From NCBI GenBank assembly GCA_016790075.1, contig JAEUPP010000010.1, forward strand, positions 1 through 64,000: a DNA stretch of 64,000 nt, in the 5' to 3' direction. Made by a program: the position numbers and the translations under genes. Positions 22,234-31,961 of this stretch are shown here, one piece after another. This DNA comes from Rhodanobacteraceae bacterium (lineage in GTDB: Bacteria; Pseudomonadota; Gammaproteobacteria; Xanthomonadales; Rhodanobacteraceae). Position 1 is the stretch's first letter. The number at the start of each line of letters is the position of its first letter. The notes under the pieces were generated by a model that was not told the DNA's origin, searched no databases, and saw only the letters and a program-made list of their open reading frames with translations.

Positions 22234-25200
22234 CTGGGAAACCTGCCTGCTGCAGCCTGCTGGCGGATACAGTCAGACTGCAGCGGTGCGAGTAGGGTGA
22301 AACGTCCAGACCAACGCTCCGCGATCCCGGCACAGTTGGATTGCCGTGTTATTGGCGGCTGACTGCGCCGTCCGTTTTCTGCAGTGAAGAGCTGCGGCCT
22401 CATTGAAGCGTTCATTCCAGGAACTGGTAGGTCCGTCTGCGCATTCCCAGGTAAGGCTGCTCGCGCGTGTCCCCTGAGCTACTCACTTCACGGGTAACTG
22501 CTTGGTGCCCAGTCAAAGGAGTCAGCTATGAGCACGCCTGTCCGCAGCAAAGTATATTTGTTCCTCACCGTACTCCGCAGTCAAGCGATCGAAGGCCTAC
22601 AGTGCCTCGTCACGGGAGTGCTCAAGTTCGTCATTGCACTGTTTCTCGGCGCCGCCCCCGCAGTGCACGCCGACACCTACCACTGCCAGGCCGAGTTGCG
22701 GGACCACTACGGAACTCCCGTCGCCGGGCAGCAAGTCCTGTTACGTGCTTTGAAGGAGGATGCACAAGGGCGCCCACGGATAGAAGTCGGGCGCACAGTA
22801 GGAACGACCGGGGCCAGCGGCACGCTGCGCCTGACCCTCAGCGTCGACGACGGGGTCAGTATGCTGCGCTGTTCGGCGGCGAACGCGAATCCTGAATTGC
22901 GCGACAAATTCCGCAGGGCTCTGGGCGTTCTGCACGAGCCGGGTGACAACCTGCCGGCGGAGGCGGAGGTGATGCTGGTTCCGGACATCGCTCCCGATGC
23001 AAATTTGACCGTGCCGTTCGAGGGTCTCAAGGACGAGGATGGCGTCGCCCAGGCGCGCCTGTATCAGTCAGGTGACTACGACCGCGTCATAGTGATGCCA
23101 GAACCGTTCAATCGCCGCGAACAGGACCCTGATTTCGGCCGTCGGACTCAATACGACCTTTGGCGCAAATTTGAGGTCTTGATGCCGACGCTGCATGAGC
23201 TGGGTTACGACGTCTGGATTGTGCAGGCTCGCCTCGCAGGCGAGAACATCCACGAACAGGCAGCAGCGTTCGCGCAGGCGCTGGCTTACGCGGCGCGGCA
23301 CGATGGCGGCCCGGACGGCGGTAAAGTCGTGGGCGCAGGGTTCTCGCTGGCCGGACCTGTTCTGCGTATCGCGACCGCGCGCTGGCAGTCGGACGCGGCA
23401 TGGCGCCTAGCGCTTGGACTGCCCGACATGGTTCCGGCGAGTTTGCTCATCTTCGGTGATGCACCCTTGCGCGGTGCCCAGGTCAACGTCGATATCCAGA
23501 AGCTGCTTTGGGAGCGGGGCGAGCAGGGGCAGATGAACCTCAATTCGTGTACCGCGCAGCAGCTGATCCGGTCGGGCCTGGCGAGCGAGGGCGCTATGCC
23601 TGGCACGAACGAATGGCGCTTTCGGCAGCTGGGCAGCGAAATCAGCTTCAAGGGGCCCGGCACCTGTGACTACGGTAGCGGAGGCCTGTGCTATTGCGAA
23701 CGCGGGCCTGCTGTCGAATCCTTGGGGCCAAACCACAATGGCTGGGCGACCGGCATACGCAAGATCGCCTTTAGTCACGGCACCTGGAACTCTACGTCGA
23801 TCCAGTGTTACGGCGACGACAGGGACAAGGACACCTCGGGTGTTGATTTATGTCCGCGAGACCCGGGAGGCTCCGGGCCCTGGGTCCCGAATATAGGGTC
23901 CGTCATCGCGCGCCTTGAGATCGATAGCGGATCGCCAATTCCGGTTTGCTGGCTCGGCAATCGCGATTTCGTCGCTAGCGCTGGCGATCTTGAGGCCGGC
24001 AGCCGGCATGACGGGTTGCTCGACCGCACGGACCGCTTCGACCCCTCCGAGGTCGACGGAGCCTGGCACCGCCTTGGCGCCATCCTTGGCGGATGCGACA
24101 CGGCCCGAATTACCCAGCGATTCGCCCCTTCGTTCATTCCTATCCGCAGTGCCCTCGACACCGACACACCATTCAGCAACGGACCGTTCGACGCCACGCG
24201 TACGGCCGACCATCACAGCTTCCACGAGAAAGTTCCGGGCGAGATCCTCGACTGGCTACTCACCGAACTCGCGCAGGCGACCGGTGGTACACCTCCCGGT
24301 GGAGGCGGCGGCGGTAGCAGCGTTCGACCTGCCGCACCTTCGAGTCTGACCGCTGTGCCTGTTCGTTTCAAAACCAATCAGGTCGAGCTGAAATTTCAGG
24401 ACAACAGTTTTAACGAGCAAGGTTTTGTGATCTACCGCATGCGCGCCGGCGAAGGCATCTGGCGCCCGGTTGCTGACCTTGATTCGGATGTCACTCGTTT
24501 TGTCGATGAGGTACCGGTACTTCCCGATCCGGCAAACACGACAACCTACTATTTTTACAAGGTGCAGGCCTACAACACCGCCGGCAGCTCGGCGTGGTCG
24601 AACCGCACCGAAGCACGCCTGTACAACATCGAGCCGCTACGCCCGATCACCGATGCACCAGATGGCTGCGCCGACTCGCTGCGCCCGCGCTTGCACTGGT
24701 TCGGTGCGAAGTACGCGTCGAGCTTCTACGTGCACGTCGCCGACGATGAGACGGGCGAGGATCTGTACGACAACCAGAACCATCTCGGCAACGAACTCGT
24801 ACTGCCGCAGGCGCTGGTTGCCGGACGGCGCTACAGCTACATCGTGCAAGGGCAGAACAACGTCGGTCGCAGTCCGTGGTCGGAACGCCGCTATTTCATC
24901 CCCCAGTGCACGCCGCTTACTGCACCGGTGCTCGAAGCCCCGCGTGGCTGCGTGGACAGCGTGCGGCCAACGCTGAATTGGGCTGCAGTACCAAACGCCG
25001 CGGGCTATACCGTCAAGCTGCGCGAAGTCAGCACGGTACCCGGAGTTGACGATCGCTGGGTCTACCCGCCCAACGCCTTACCCTGGACCACGGACGATCA
25101 GTTTCCGCTTAGCATCGATCTCGTGCCGGGACGCGAGTACTGGTATCAGGTCAAGGCCGGTGACGGCGTCAATACCGGGCCGTGGTCAGGAATTCGTTAC

Positions 25201-26768
25201 TTCAGCGTGCAATGCCCAGCGAATCCGCTGCCCGGCATCGCGTCCCCGATCTCGCCGTATGGCCAGGTTCTCACCAGCACGCCGACTTATCGCTGGGAGA
25301 CGGGGCACCATGCGAGCAGTTACCGCCTCACGGTGAGACGGCGCCCCGAGGACCAGCTCGTGTTCGAGAACATCTATGTGGCAGCAGCCGCTTGCAACGC
25401 AACCGATTGCGAGGTCACACCCTCGCAGTCGCTGCCCGCAGGCAGTTACTACTTCGAGGTGCAGAGCATGAATGCGGCCGGTAACGCTCCGCCCGGCCCA
25501 TCAAGCAGCTTCGCTGTGCCGGCGCTACCGACGCTATCTGTCACCGACGTCAACGTGACCGAAGGCGATGGCGCAACGGTCGATGCAAACGTCGTGGTGA
25601 CCCTCGCTGCAGCAGCACCGCATCCGGTGCGCCTGCGTCTGCGCACAGTGGACGACAGCGCTCATGCGCCGGCCGACTACACAGCACGCGACGAGAACAT
25701 CACCATCGCCCCCGGAGTGTTGAGTTACCGCTTCACCGTGCGCGTACACGGCGATACCGTCCACGAAGGTACGCAACGCCTGCGCGTACTTCTCTCTAAT
25801 CTGCAAGGCGCCGGCTCGTCGGATACCGAGGCTTTCGTCACCATCCGTGATGACGATCCTGCGCCGACCGTGCGTGCCGACGATATGCTGCTCACCGAGC
25901 CCACTCAGGGCAATCATGCCGTCCACGCATTCAACGTGCAGCTCGCCGGCGCTACCGAGCTACCGGTGGATGTGCCCTACACCGTGCAGGCGTGCACTGC
26001 CACTGCTGGTAGCGACTACACCGCCAATCCCAGCGGCATGCTGCGCTTCGATCCCGGTATCAGCAGCCGCTCCGTGCCCTTCCAGCTGCTCGGCGACAAC
26101 ACCCTCGAAGGCGACGAGCTATTCACTCTCGCCCTCGGTACCCCCAACGCGGCTACACTCATCAAGGACTACGCCAACGCGACTGTCCTTGAGCATCAGG
26201 GACCGGTACTCGGCCTGCTGCGCGCCGACTTCGACGTCGACGGTCACAACGACCTCGTCTGGCACGATCCCACTGTCAACCAGTACGGCATCTGGTCGCT
26301 GCGTGGCCCACAGCGCATGGCCACCACGACTTTCGATCCGCCTGCACCCGCCGATGTCAACTGGTCGCTGGCCGCGGTCGCCGACTTCAATCGCGACACC
26401 CAGCCCGACCTGCTCTGGCGCAATGCGACCAGTGGGCGTCTCAGCGTCTGGTTCATGAACGGCGTCAAGCGCGCCTCGGCGCAGCTTTTCGACGGCCGCA
26501 CCGATGCGACTATTGCCGGTGTCGCCGATTTCGGTCTCGGCGCCTCACCCGACATCCTGTGGCGCGCCAACGATCGTGTCGGCAGCTTGAGCGTCTGGTT
26601 TATGGACGGCACTAGCCTGGTCTCCAACCAGGCTCTCGTCCCGAGCGCACCAGCCGATGCCAACTGGTCCTTGCAGGTCCTCGCTGACTACGACGCCGAC
26701 GGCGAGGTCGATCTGCTCTGGCGCAACACCAGTTCCGGCGCGCTTGTCGCCTGGCTGATGGATGGCAT

Positions 26769-26773
26769 TACGC
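26769..26773. repeat. Left 5-bp target-site duplication TACGC
   Basis: TACGC immediately precedes the GGGG of the left inverted repeat and is repeated exactly after the right inverted repeat at 59705-59709. Five bases is the standard Tn3-family duplication. Confidence 0.95.
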
Positions 26774-26812
26774 GGGGTGACCTCGGTTTTCGTGCAATTT
26801 GTGGCGACCTAG
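26774..26812 (+). repeat. Left terminal inverted repeat (IRL) of the Tn3-family element
   Basis: 39 bp starting GGGGTGACCT and ending GTGGCGACCTAG. It matches the reverse complement of 59666-59704 at 35 of 39 positions; the last 22 bases are identical. GGGG at the tip is the Tn3-family hallmark. Confidence 0.95.
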
Positions 26813-26833
26813 GCCGGCACAGTTCTCGCCTAG

Positions 26834-27709
26834 TCAAAACAAGTCCCGAACCCGTACAAAGCAGTTGCCGGTTTCCGCCGCCTTTCGAACTTTTCGCTCA
26901 AGCACCGTCGCGACCGGCAGCTGGCGATCCAGCATTTCCCACAGGTCGAGGCCGTCCATGCAGATCACCTTTCGCGCTCGGCCGAAGGCGTCCAGACCTT
27001 CCGGGGTAAAGCCGCTCATGCTCACGAACAGGCCGCGGGTCCACGATGCTTTTGTGTCGACCTTTCCGTGGAAGGCGTGCAGTGGTTCGACGCCGATCGC
27101 TGGCCCGGTCCACTTGGCTTCAAACAGGTAGGTTTCACCAGCGAGTACAAACGACCCATCGATCTGTTCGCCAGTGAGACGAAACGAAGGGCGTGCCGAC
27201 AAGCTTTCCTCGGTGAACAACCGGGCCAGGAACGGCTCGAGGGCGTAGCCGCGTGGTTGAGGGGCGAGCGAATGAATCCGTTCAAGCTCCTGTTTGAGCG
27301 CGAGGTACTTTGGAGCCTCGAACGCCGGCGCGGGTGTGCTGCCAGCGGGATGAGTGGTCGGCGCCCCCTCCAGTCGCCCCATCAGCTCAATGAAGAGTCC
27401 TTCCGCGTTTGCCGGCGGCTGCCGAAACGTTGCGAGCTCCGGATTGGTGGCATACATCCGTTGGCGATAATTCCAGAGCGCGCGGAGCGTCCGTATCGCG
27501 GTGGCATCGTCGACGGTTTTGAGGAAGCAACGCAGGCGCTTCGCCTTGGACGTGCCTTCCTTGCGAAAGCGATCCTCATCGAAGTCGATGTTGAGTTCCT
27601 CGGCAAACCAGGTGTCGATCGTGCGGTCGCTGAAGTCGAGTACCCAGCCGGACCCCATTTCGAAGATGCGATCGATGAGCTGGATCTCGATCGTGCGAAC
27701 TTTGGACAT
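26834..27709 (-). CDS. Mrr-like restriction-endonuclease-fold protein
   Basis: The ATG at 27709 with GAGG upstream gives 291 residues beginning MSKVRTIEIQLIDRIFEMG. The N-terminal domain (about 1-75, GWVLDFSDRTIDTWFAEEL) is of a type often fused to defence effectors. The C-terminal domain (about 165-270) has a PD-(D/E)xK pattern: QIDGSF, then YLFEAKW, then TRGLFVSMSGFTPEGL, as in Mrr/type IV nucleases. It may cleave modified or foreign DNA. It is the first cargo gene, ending 21 bp inside IRL. The specific target is unknown. Confidence 0.65.
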   Translation of the reverse strand: MSKVRTIEIQLIDRIFEMGSGWVLDFSDRTIDTWFAEELNIDFDEDRFRKEGTSKAKRLRCFLKTVDDATAIRTLRALWNYRQRMYATNPELATFRQPPANAEGLFIELMGRLEGAPTTHPAGSTPAPAFEAPKYLALKQELERIHSLAPQPRGYALEPFLARLFTEESLSARPSFRLTGEQIDGSFVLAGETYLFEAKWTGPAIGVEPLHAFHGKVDTKASWTRGLFVSMSGFTPEGLDAFGRARKVICMDGLDLWEMLDRQLPVATVLERKVRKAAETGNCFVRVRDLF

Positions 27710-27795
27710 GAAGAGCCTCGCAATATCCACACGCACCAGTGACCGGGAAAACGTTGTATACCGTCAAAATCTCTGAGCGCGTTTCGGCCGGACTG

Positions 27796-28644
27796 TCAGT
27801 TCGCTTCAGCGCGCTGCCGGGGCGTCACTGGGCCTGCTCGTTTATGCGCGGTGTTTCGGTATGCCGCGACGATTCGAGCGGCCGCTTCCGGATCCACGGC
27901 ATGCCCTTCCAGGAAATCGTCGATCGCATCGTAGCGCACGCCCAAGGCCGTCTCGTCGGGGTGCAAGGGCCGTAGAATTTCGAGATCCGCGGTGGGTATT
28001 TTCTGCACCAGTTCCGCCGGTGCACCCAGGTGTGCGGCCAGCGCTCGGATCCGCCGCTTTGTTAGGCCCGTCAACGGTGCCACGTCGCAGGCACCGTCGC
28101 CGTGCTTGGTGAAGAAGCCCATCACGGCCTCGGCCGCGTGGTCGGTGCCGACCACGAGCCCTTCCAATGCGTTGGCAGCCGCGTACTGGACGATCATGCG
28201 CTGGCGCGCCCGGACGTTGCCGGCAATGAAGTCTGCTGCGTGCGCGTCGCCGAAGGAGGCTCCCGCATCGATCATCGACTGTAGGGTTGCGTCGACGGCA
28301 GCTTGAATGTTGACGCGCAGCACCTGGTCCGGCTGGATGAACGCAATAGCCGCTTCGGCTGCGTGCGCATCGCGCTGCTCGCCGTACGGCAACCGCATGG
28401 CCACGAACTGCGCGGCATACCCTTGAGCGCGTAGCTCGGCAGCGGCCAGCTGACAAAGCCGGCCGGCGGTCAACGAGTCCACGCCGCCGCTGATGCCGAG
28501 CACCAACGCTCGGCGACCAGAGCGCCGAAGCTCGTCGGCAAGAAATCTCACTCGGTGCCGCCACTCGGTGTCGACGTCAAAGTGCGTGGCGACATCGAGC
28601 GCCGCAGCAATCTGCCGCTGGTCAGCGAACGGATCCGTGTCCAA
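27796..28644 (-). CDS. nadE: Ammonia-dependent NAD synthetase
   Basis: About 282 residues if the TTG at 28644 is the start; no good ribosome-binding site supports it, so the exact start is uncertain. N-type ATP pyrophosphatase motif LGISGGVDSLTAG, then FVAMRLPYGEQRDAHAAEAAIAFIQPD and VVGTDHAAEAVMGFFTKHGDG match NadE closely. The enzyme amidates nicotinic-acid adenine dinucleotide to NAD+. It lacks the glutaminase domain. It follows a 73-residue gene by 16 bp. Carriage of a NAD biosynthetic enzyme on a metal-resistance transposon is unusual. Confidence 0.92.
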   Translation of the reverse strand: MDTDPFADQRQIAAALDVATHFDVDTEWRHRVRFLADELRRSGRRALVLGISGGVDSLTAGRLCQLAAAELRAQGYAAQFVAMRLPYGEQRDAHAAEAAIAFIQPDQVLRVNIQAAVDATLQSMIDAGASFGDAHAADFIAGNVRARQRMIVQYAAANALEGLVVGTDHAAEAVMGFFTKHGDGACDVAPLTGLTKRRIRALAAHLGAPAELVQKIPTADLEILRPLHPDETALGVRYDAIDDFLEGHAVDPEAAARIVAAYRNTAHKRAGPVTPRQRAEAN

Positions 28645-28660
28645 GACGCCGGCGATGCGC

Positions 28661-28882
28661 TTAGCGCTTCTTGCCGACGTCGCTGCGAATGAGATCGTTC
28701 AGCGATTTGTGGCCGGTTTGGTCCAGCAGCGTGTCCAAGTGCATGTCGCTACGAACACCGAAGTCGCGGTCGTATTGCTTCTCGATCGTGCCGACGTTGG
28801 TGTCGCCGCGCTTTTGCCGCAGTGGGCCGCTGTCGTTTCGTGAGCGCTGTCCCCGCATGCCGGGGGCGTCTTTCTTCGCCAT
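28661..28882 (-). CDS. Small basic conserved protein upstream of nadE
   Basis: 73 residues beginning MAKKDAPGMRGQRSRNDSGP, preceded by an excellent GGAGGAG ribosome-binding site. A charged N-terminus is followed by GDTNVGTIEKQYDRDFGVRSDMHLDTLL, which looks like a folded core. I recognise no domain. The strong translation signal and close spacing to nadE argue that it is a real gene and co-transcribed. Confidence 0.6.
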   Translation of the reverse strand: MAKKDAPGMRGQRSRNDSGPLRQKRGDTNVGTIEKQYDRDFGVRSDMHLDTLLDQTGHKSLNDLIRSDVGKKR

Positions 28883-29167
28883 GGGGTTGCTCCTCCAGAA
28901 GGCTCGGACGGCACCAGTTTAGGGGCGGCCGGTCTCGCTGCAAAGCCGCCCAGTACCGCGGCTAGTCGCTGGTCGGCACCGGCGTCTCATCCGGTGAGAT
29001 CGACCTCGCGCGGCGGAGCAAATCCTGGGGTAACCGTGCCTTCCGTGCAGAAAGTGCCGTTTTGAAATCCGAGTAAAATCAGTGGCTTGTGCGATTTTTT
29101 TCGCAAAAGATCATTATAATCAATAGCCTATGGTGTTTCGCTGGCGTGCAACTTGATCTGTCGTGAG
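28883..29167. other. Intergenic segment between merR and the small nadE-linked gene
   Basis: About 285 bp. It includes an AT-rich stretch (about 29090-29130) with a run of seven T and the self-complementary ATTATAAT, which could serve as a -10 element on either strand. It probably holds the leftward promoter of the small gene/nadE unit. No gene is seen. Confidence 0.35.
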
Positions 29168-29590
29168 TCAAATCGGCATGCCAGCGTCTTCGCGCAAGGA
29201 AGCGACCAGCGGGCAAGACACTTTCCCGGTCCGCGTCGAACAGGCTTCGAGCAGGTCGGACAGTGCGGACTCCATGCGCTGCAGGTCATTCAGACGTGCG
29301 CGCACATCAGCAAGCCGCGCTGATGCCAGTGCGGCTGCCTCGCGGCAATGGGTACCATCTTCCAGCCTGAGCAACTGCGCGACTTCGTCCAGGCTGAAGC
29401 CCAATCGCTGCGCAGATTTCACGAATCTCACCCGGGCGACTTCCATCGGCCCGTAGTGGCGTATGCCGCCATGAGGCCGATTCGGCTCCGCGAGCAAGCC
29501 CCTGCGCTGGTAGAAACGGATGGTTTCGACGTTGACGCCGGCCGACTTGGCCAACGCACCGATGGTTAACGGCTCGGAACGGGTGTTCAC
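29168..29590 (-). CDS. merR: Mercury-responsive regulator MerR
   Basis: 140 residues from a GTG at 29590. The winged-helix DNA-binding region ([26 protein letters not shown]) and dimer helix closely resemble Tn501 MerR. The three Hg(II) ligands fall at Cys82, Cys117 and Cys126, the same numbers as in Tn501. It represses and, with mercury, untwists the divergent merT promoter. It reads away from merT across a shared operator. Confidence 0.93.
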   Translation of the reverse strand: MNTRSEPLTIGALAKSAGVNVETIRFYQRRGLLAEPNRPHGGIRHYGPMEVARVRFVKSAQRLGFSLDEVAQLLRLEDGTHCREAAALASARLADVRARLNDLQRMESALSDLLEACSTRTGKVSCPLVASLREDAGMPI

Positions 29591-29595
29591 GGTGC

Positions 29596-29626
29596 TTGAT
29601 TCCGTACATAAGTACGGTCGTAACGT
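29596..29626 (+). promoter_or_regulatory. mer operator-promoter with 19-bp spacer
   Basis: A -35 box TTGATT (29596-29601) and a -10 box TAACGT (29621-29626) are separated by exactly 19 bp. The spacer holds the dyad CCGTACATAAGTACGG (29602-29617), nearly identical to the Tn501 mer operator. The overlong spacer is the mechanism by which MerR-type activators work. Confidence 0.92.
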
Positions 29627-29657
29627 TAGCGCACGGATGCCGGAAAGGACAAAGCAC

Positions 29658-30008
29658 ATGACGGAGCGTGGACATGGCCGCGGCGCCTTGGCGATCGGCG
29701 GCGTGGCGGCGCTACTGGCTTCCACGTGCTGCCTGGGGCCACTCGTGCTCGTGACGTTGGGCGTCAGCGGCGCGTGGATCGGCAATCTCACGGCCCTGGA
29801 ACCGTACCGCCCTTGGTTCATTGCCGCTGCGCTGATCGCCTTGTCGTTCGCGTGGCGGCGCATCTTCCGGCCAACGCAGGCCTGTGCTCCTGGCGAGATC
29901 TGTGCGGCGCCGCGAGTTCGCAGGGGCTACAAAGCGTTCTTCTGGATCGTCGCGTTGCTAGTGGTCGTCGCGATCGGATTTCCCTACGCCATACCGATCT
30001 TCTACTGA
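29658..30008 (+). CDS. merT: Mercuric ion transporter MerT
   Basis: 116 residues, start chosen at ATG 29658 with AAAGGA 8 nt upstream. Three membrane segments are visible. The Cys pair in the first helix ([13 protein letters not shown]) and the cytoplasmic pair CAPGEIC match MerT, which takes Hg(II) from MerP into the cytosol. It is directly downstream of the mer operator, and merP follows 15 bp later. Confidence 0.93.
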   Translation: MTERGHGRGALAIGGVAALLASTCCLGPLVLVTLGVSGAWIGNLTALEPYRPWFIAAALIALSFAWRRIFRPTQACAPGEICAAPRVRRGYKAFFWIVALLVVVAIGFPYAIPIFY

Positions 30009-30023
30009 TCGAGGATCATTCCG

Positions 30024-30302
30024 ATGAAAACGCTGTTCACCGCCTTGCTGCTGTTGGCGATCGGCATCGCCCCGGCGATCGCGGGCACCCGAACGGTCAC
30101 GTTGTCGGTGCCGTCGATGACGTGCGCCACGTGCCCGATTACGGTCAAGAAGGCATTGCAAAAGGTCGACGGGGTCACCGAGGCGAAGGTCACCTGGGAA
30201 CCCAAGGAAGCCGTTGTGACCTACGACGATGCCAAGACCGATGTGAGTGCGTTGACATCAGCCACACAGAATGCCGGCTATCCGTCGAGCGTGAAGCCAT
30301 GA
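30024..30302 (+). CDS. merP: Periplasmic mercury-binding protein MerP
   Basis: 92 residues with a signal peptide ending near AIAG. The heavy-metal-associated fold has the motif SMTCATCPITVKKAL, i.e. GMTCxxC-type Cys ligands. MerP binds Hg(II) in the periplasm and passes it to MerT. The stop overlaps the next start codon (ATGA). Confidence 0.93.
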   Translation: MKTLFTALLLLAIGIAPAIAGTRTVTLSVPSMTCATCPITVKKALQKVDGVTEAKVTWEPKEAVVTYDDAKTDVSALTSATQNAGYPSSVKP

Positions 30303-30637
30303 GCGCGACATCGAATCCTTTCCATGTGGCGGCGTCGCACGTTGAGCAGATGCGCCAGGCGGTGCTGTATACCGACGGGGTGCTGAGTGCTCGCACCAAG
30401 GTATTGGGCGCGTTGTTGTGGTCGGTCAGCGCGCGCTGCGAGCCTTGCCTGACGCATTACGCCCGCAAGGCGGTCGAGCTGGGGACCACCAAGGAGGAGC
30501 TGTCGGAGATGTTGGCGGTGGCCTCGGTGATGGGTGGTTGCGTCGGCGAAACCTGGGCGCTCAAGGCGCTTGCGGCGGCCAAACCCACCGTCACCGCCGA
30601 CGGCCCACGCGAGGAGTCTTGCTGCGCCCATCCCTGA
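30299..30637 (+). CDS. AhpD-like / carboxymuconolactone-decarboxylase-family protein
   Basis: 112 residues. The redox-type signature CEPCLTHY gives Cys47-x-x-Cys50-x-x-His53, followed by KAVELGTTKEELSEMLAVASVMGG, which is the AhpD/CMD helical core. The C-terminus has an extra SCCAHP with adjacent cysteines that could bind metal. It occupies the position where merA would be expected and is translationally coupled to merP. Its role is unknown; a thiol-dependent peroxidase or a mercury-handling protein are guesses. Confidence 0.75.
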   Translation: MSATSNPFHVAASHVEQMRQAVLYTDGVLSARTKVLGALLWSVSARCEPCLTHYARKAVELGTTKEELSEMLAVASVMGGCVGETWALKALAAAKPTVTADGPREESCCAHP

Positions 30638-30667
30638 CACCGCCGACCGCGGCGACGCTTGCCGGTT

Positions 30668-31705
30668 CTACGCGCCGTTGAGTTCCGGCGGCAGTGTCTC
30701 GCCGGGTGAGATCGCACCACGCCGAGCGAGCAATTCGTCGAAGGCCTGGGCGCGTGCGGTGGCGTGCGCGGCGGTGGTCTCGGCGGCCTGACGCGCAACC
30801 TGTTCCCTTGCCAGCGCGTCGCGTGCGGCCGCCACGTCCGCGCGCAGGCCCTCATTGGCGAGTTGCTCCTGCGCCCAGCGGGTCTGCAGGTTGTCGCGTT
30901 CGCGGGCGACAGGTCGTAGCGCCTGGACTTCCTCGTCGAGCCGGCGCAGCTGCGCGCGCAGGTCGCGTGCCTCACGGTCGTGCTGGCCAGCCTGTTCGGT
31001 CAGCCGGACGTTGTCGCGATTGAGCTGCAGCAGCTCCTGGTTCTTGCCGGTGAGGCTGTCGCGGGCTTCGCGCAGATCCACCTGCAGCTGCTGCACCTGG
31101 TGCTCGTGGCGTCGCTGTTCCTGGTCACGTTGGTCTTTGACGGCGGTCCGGTAGTGCTCCAGCGCCTCGCGGGCGTGCGCGTGCTTCTGCTCCAGGGACT
31201 GCACGTGCGTGTCGCGCTCGGCCAGGCGTGCGGTTACGCCGGCGACACGCTCTTCGAGCTGCCGCACCGTGGCGATCGCGTCGGCCACGCTAGCCTGGGC
31301 CGCCTTTTGTTCAGCCTGGACGGCCTGCAGCGTCTCTTCGGTGCGGCGCAGTTGGGCCGCCAGCCCGGTGTTTTCCTGGCTGGCCTGCTCCAGCGCGGCC
31401 GCGCGCTCGCGCAGCTGGGCGTCGCAGCGCACCTGGGCATCGGCGATGCGTGCATCGGCCTCGGCATTGAGTTGCCCGGCCAGACGGCTCACGAGATCCG
31501 CGAGCGCGTCGCTGATCGGATATTTCCCGCCGACGCCCTGCGCGTCCTCGGACTCGAGCTCTTTGAGGTAGCGATGGATCGTGGTTTTGGAACCGGTGTT
31601 GCCGAGCGCCACGCGCAGCGCATCCACGGAGGGGTGCTTGCCCTGGGCCAGCAGCGCGTTGCGCGCCTTTTCGACCTCGCTCTTATAGACGCCGCCGCGT
31701 GCCAT
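30668..31705 (-). CDS. TnpT-like (KfrA N-terminal domain) coiled-coil DNA-binding protein
   Basis: 345 residues. The N-terminal 60 residues (VYKSEVEKARNALLAQGKHPS, then GSKTTIHRYLKEL) resemble the KfrA-type DNA-binding domain. The remainder, about 70-330, is a long Ala/Gln/Glu/Arg-rich coiled coil. Auxiliary cointegrate-resolution protein TnpT of Tn4651-like transposons has this general build and size (about 330 residues). A TnpS-like recombinase is present in the same element. It could instead be a plasmid KfrA remnant. A repeat-rich candidate resolution site abuts its start. Confidence 0.65.
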   Translation of the reverse strand: MARGGVYKSEVEKARNALLAQGKHPSVDALRVALGNTGSKTTIHRYLKELESEDAQGVGGKYPISDALADLVSRLAGQLNAEADARIADAQVRCDAQLRERAAALEQASQENTGLAAQLRRTEETLQAVQAEQKAAQASVADAIATVRQLEERVAGVTARLAERDTHVQSLEQKHAHAREALEHYRTAVKDQRDQEQRRHEHQVQQLQVDLREARDSLTGKNQELLQLNRDNVRLTEQAGQHDREARDLRAQLRRLDEEVQALRPVARERDNLQTRWAQEQLANEGLRADVAAARDALAREQVARQAAETTAAHATARAQAFDELLARRGAISPGETLPPELNGA

Positions 31706-31719
31706 CGGAGACTCCTCGG

Positions 31720-31875
31720 TGTATTTCGTACTGAATTACATACCACGTAATTACGTAACACTCAAGGCGACAAGTTCAGCAGAACTGGACGAATGTCTAA
31801 CACAGGATAATGTTGTCTTATCCCGCCTGAGGCCGCGAAAAAACGGCAAAACGCGGCCGACGCAGTACGAAATGC
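31720..31875. other. Candidate cointegrate resolution site (rst-like) with nested inverted repeats
   Basis: Two 11-bp inverted repeats, ATTTCGTACTG (31723-31733) and CAGTACGAAAT (31863-31873), bracket about 130 bp. Inside are AATTAC-7 bp-GTAATT (31734-31752), overlapping the 12-bp palindrome ACGTAATTACGT (31745-31756), and GGATAA-TGTTGTC-TTATCC (31805-31823). Arms around a 7-bp centre suit a tyrosine-recombinase core; the outer repeats suit binding of the adjacent TnpT-like protein. Assignment is by structure and position only. Confidence 0.5.
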
Positions 31876-31961
31876 CCCCTCACGGGCGACGGGAATGGTA
31901 CGCAGGACGAGCGCCGTCAACGCCGGCAGAATGCGGCCATCCGCCCGAGGAGGTCACGACC

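Larger units (their letters stand above)
22528..27009 (+). pseudogene. Large secreted multidomain protein gene, disrupted by the Tn3-family transposon (5' part)
   Basis: Host coding sequence runs to 26773. The remaining codons to the stop at 27009 are read out of the transposon end. There is a signal peptide (FVIALFLGAAPAVHA), then an alpha/beta-hydrolase-like N-terminal region to about residue 585 with a possible nucleophile elbow GAGFSLAGP. A Gly-rich linker (about 587) leads to fibronectin-III-like domains (about 600-1000), two Calx-beta-like domains (about 1005-1230) and FG-GAP/VCBS repeats (DFDVDGHNDLVW, DFNRDTQPDLLWR, DYDADGEVDLLWR). Excision of the element with one TACGC joins codon 1416 to 59710 and restores 1,486 residues. 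The truncated product may still fold in its N-terminal domains. Confidence 0.9.

Noticed and set aside
29591-29863. Longer N-terminus for MerR
   Set aside because: It would read through the mer operator and into merT. The conserved MerR sequence and Cys numbering fit the GTG at 29590.
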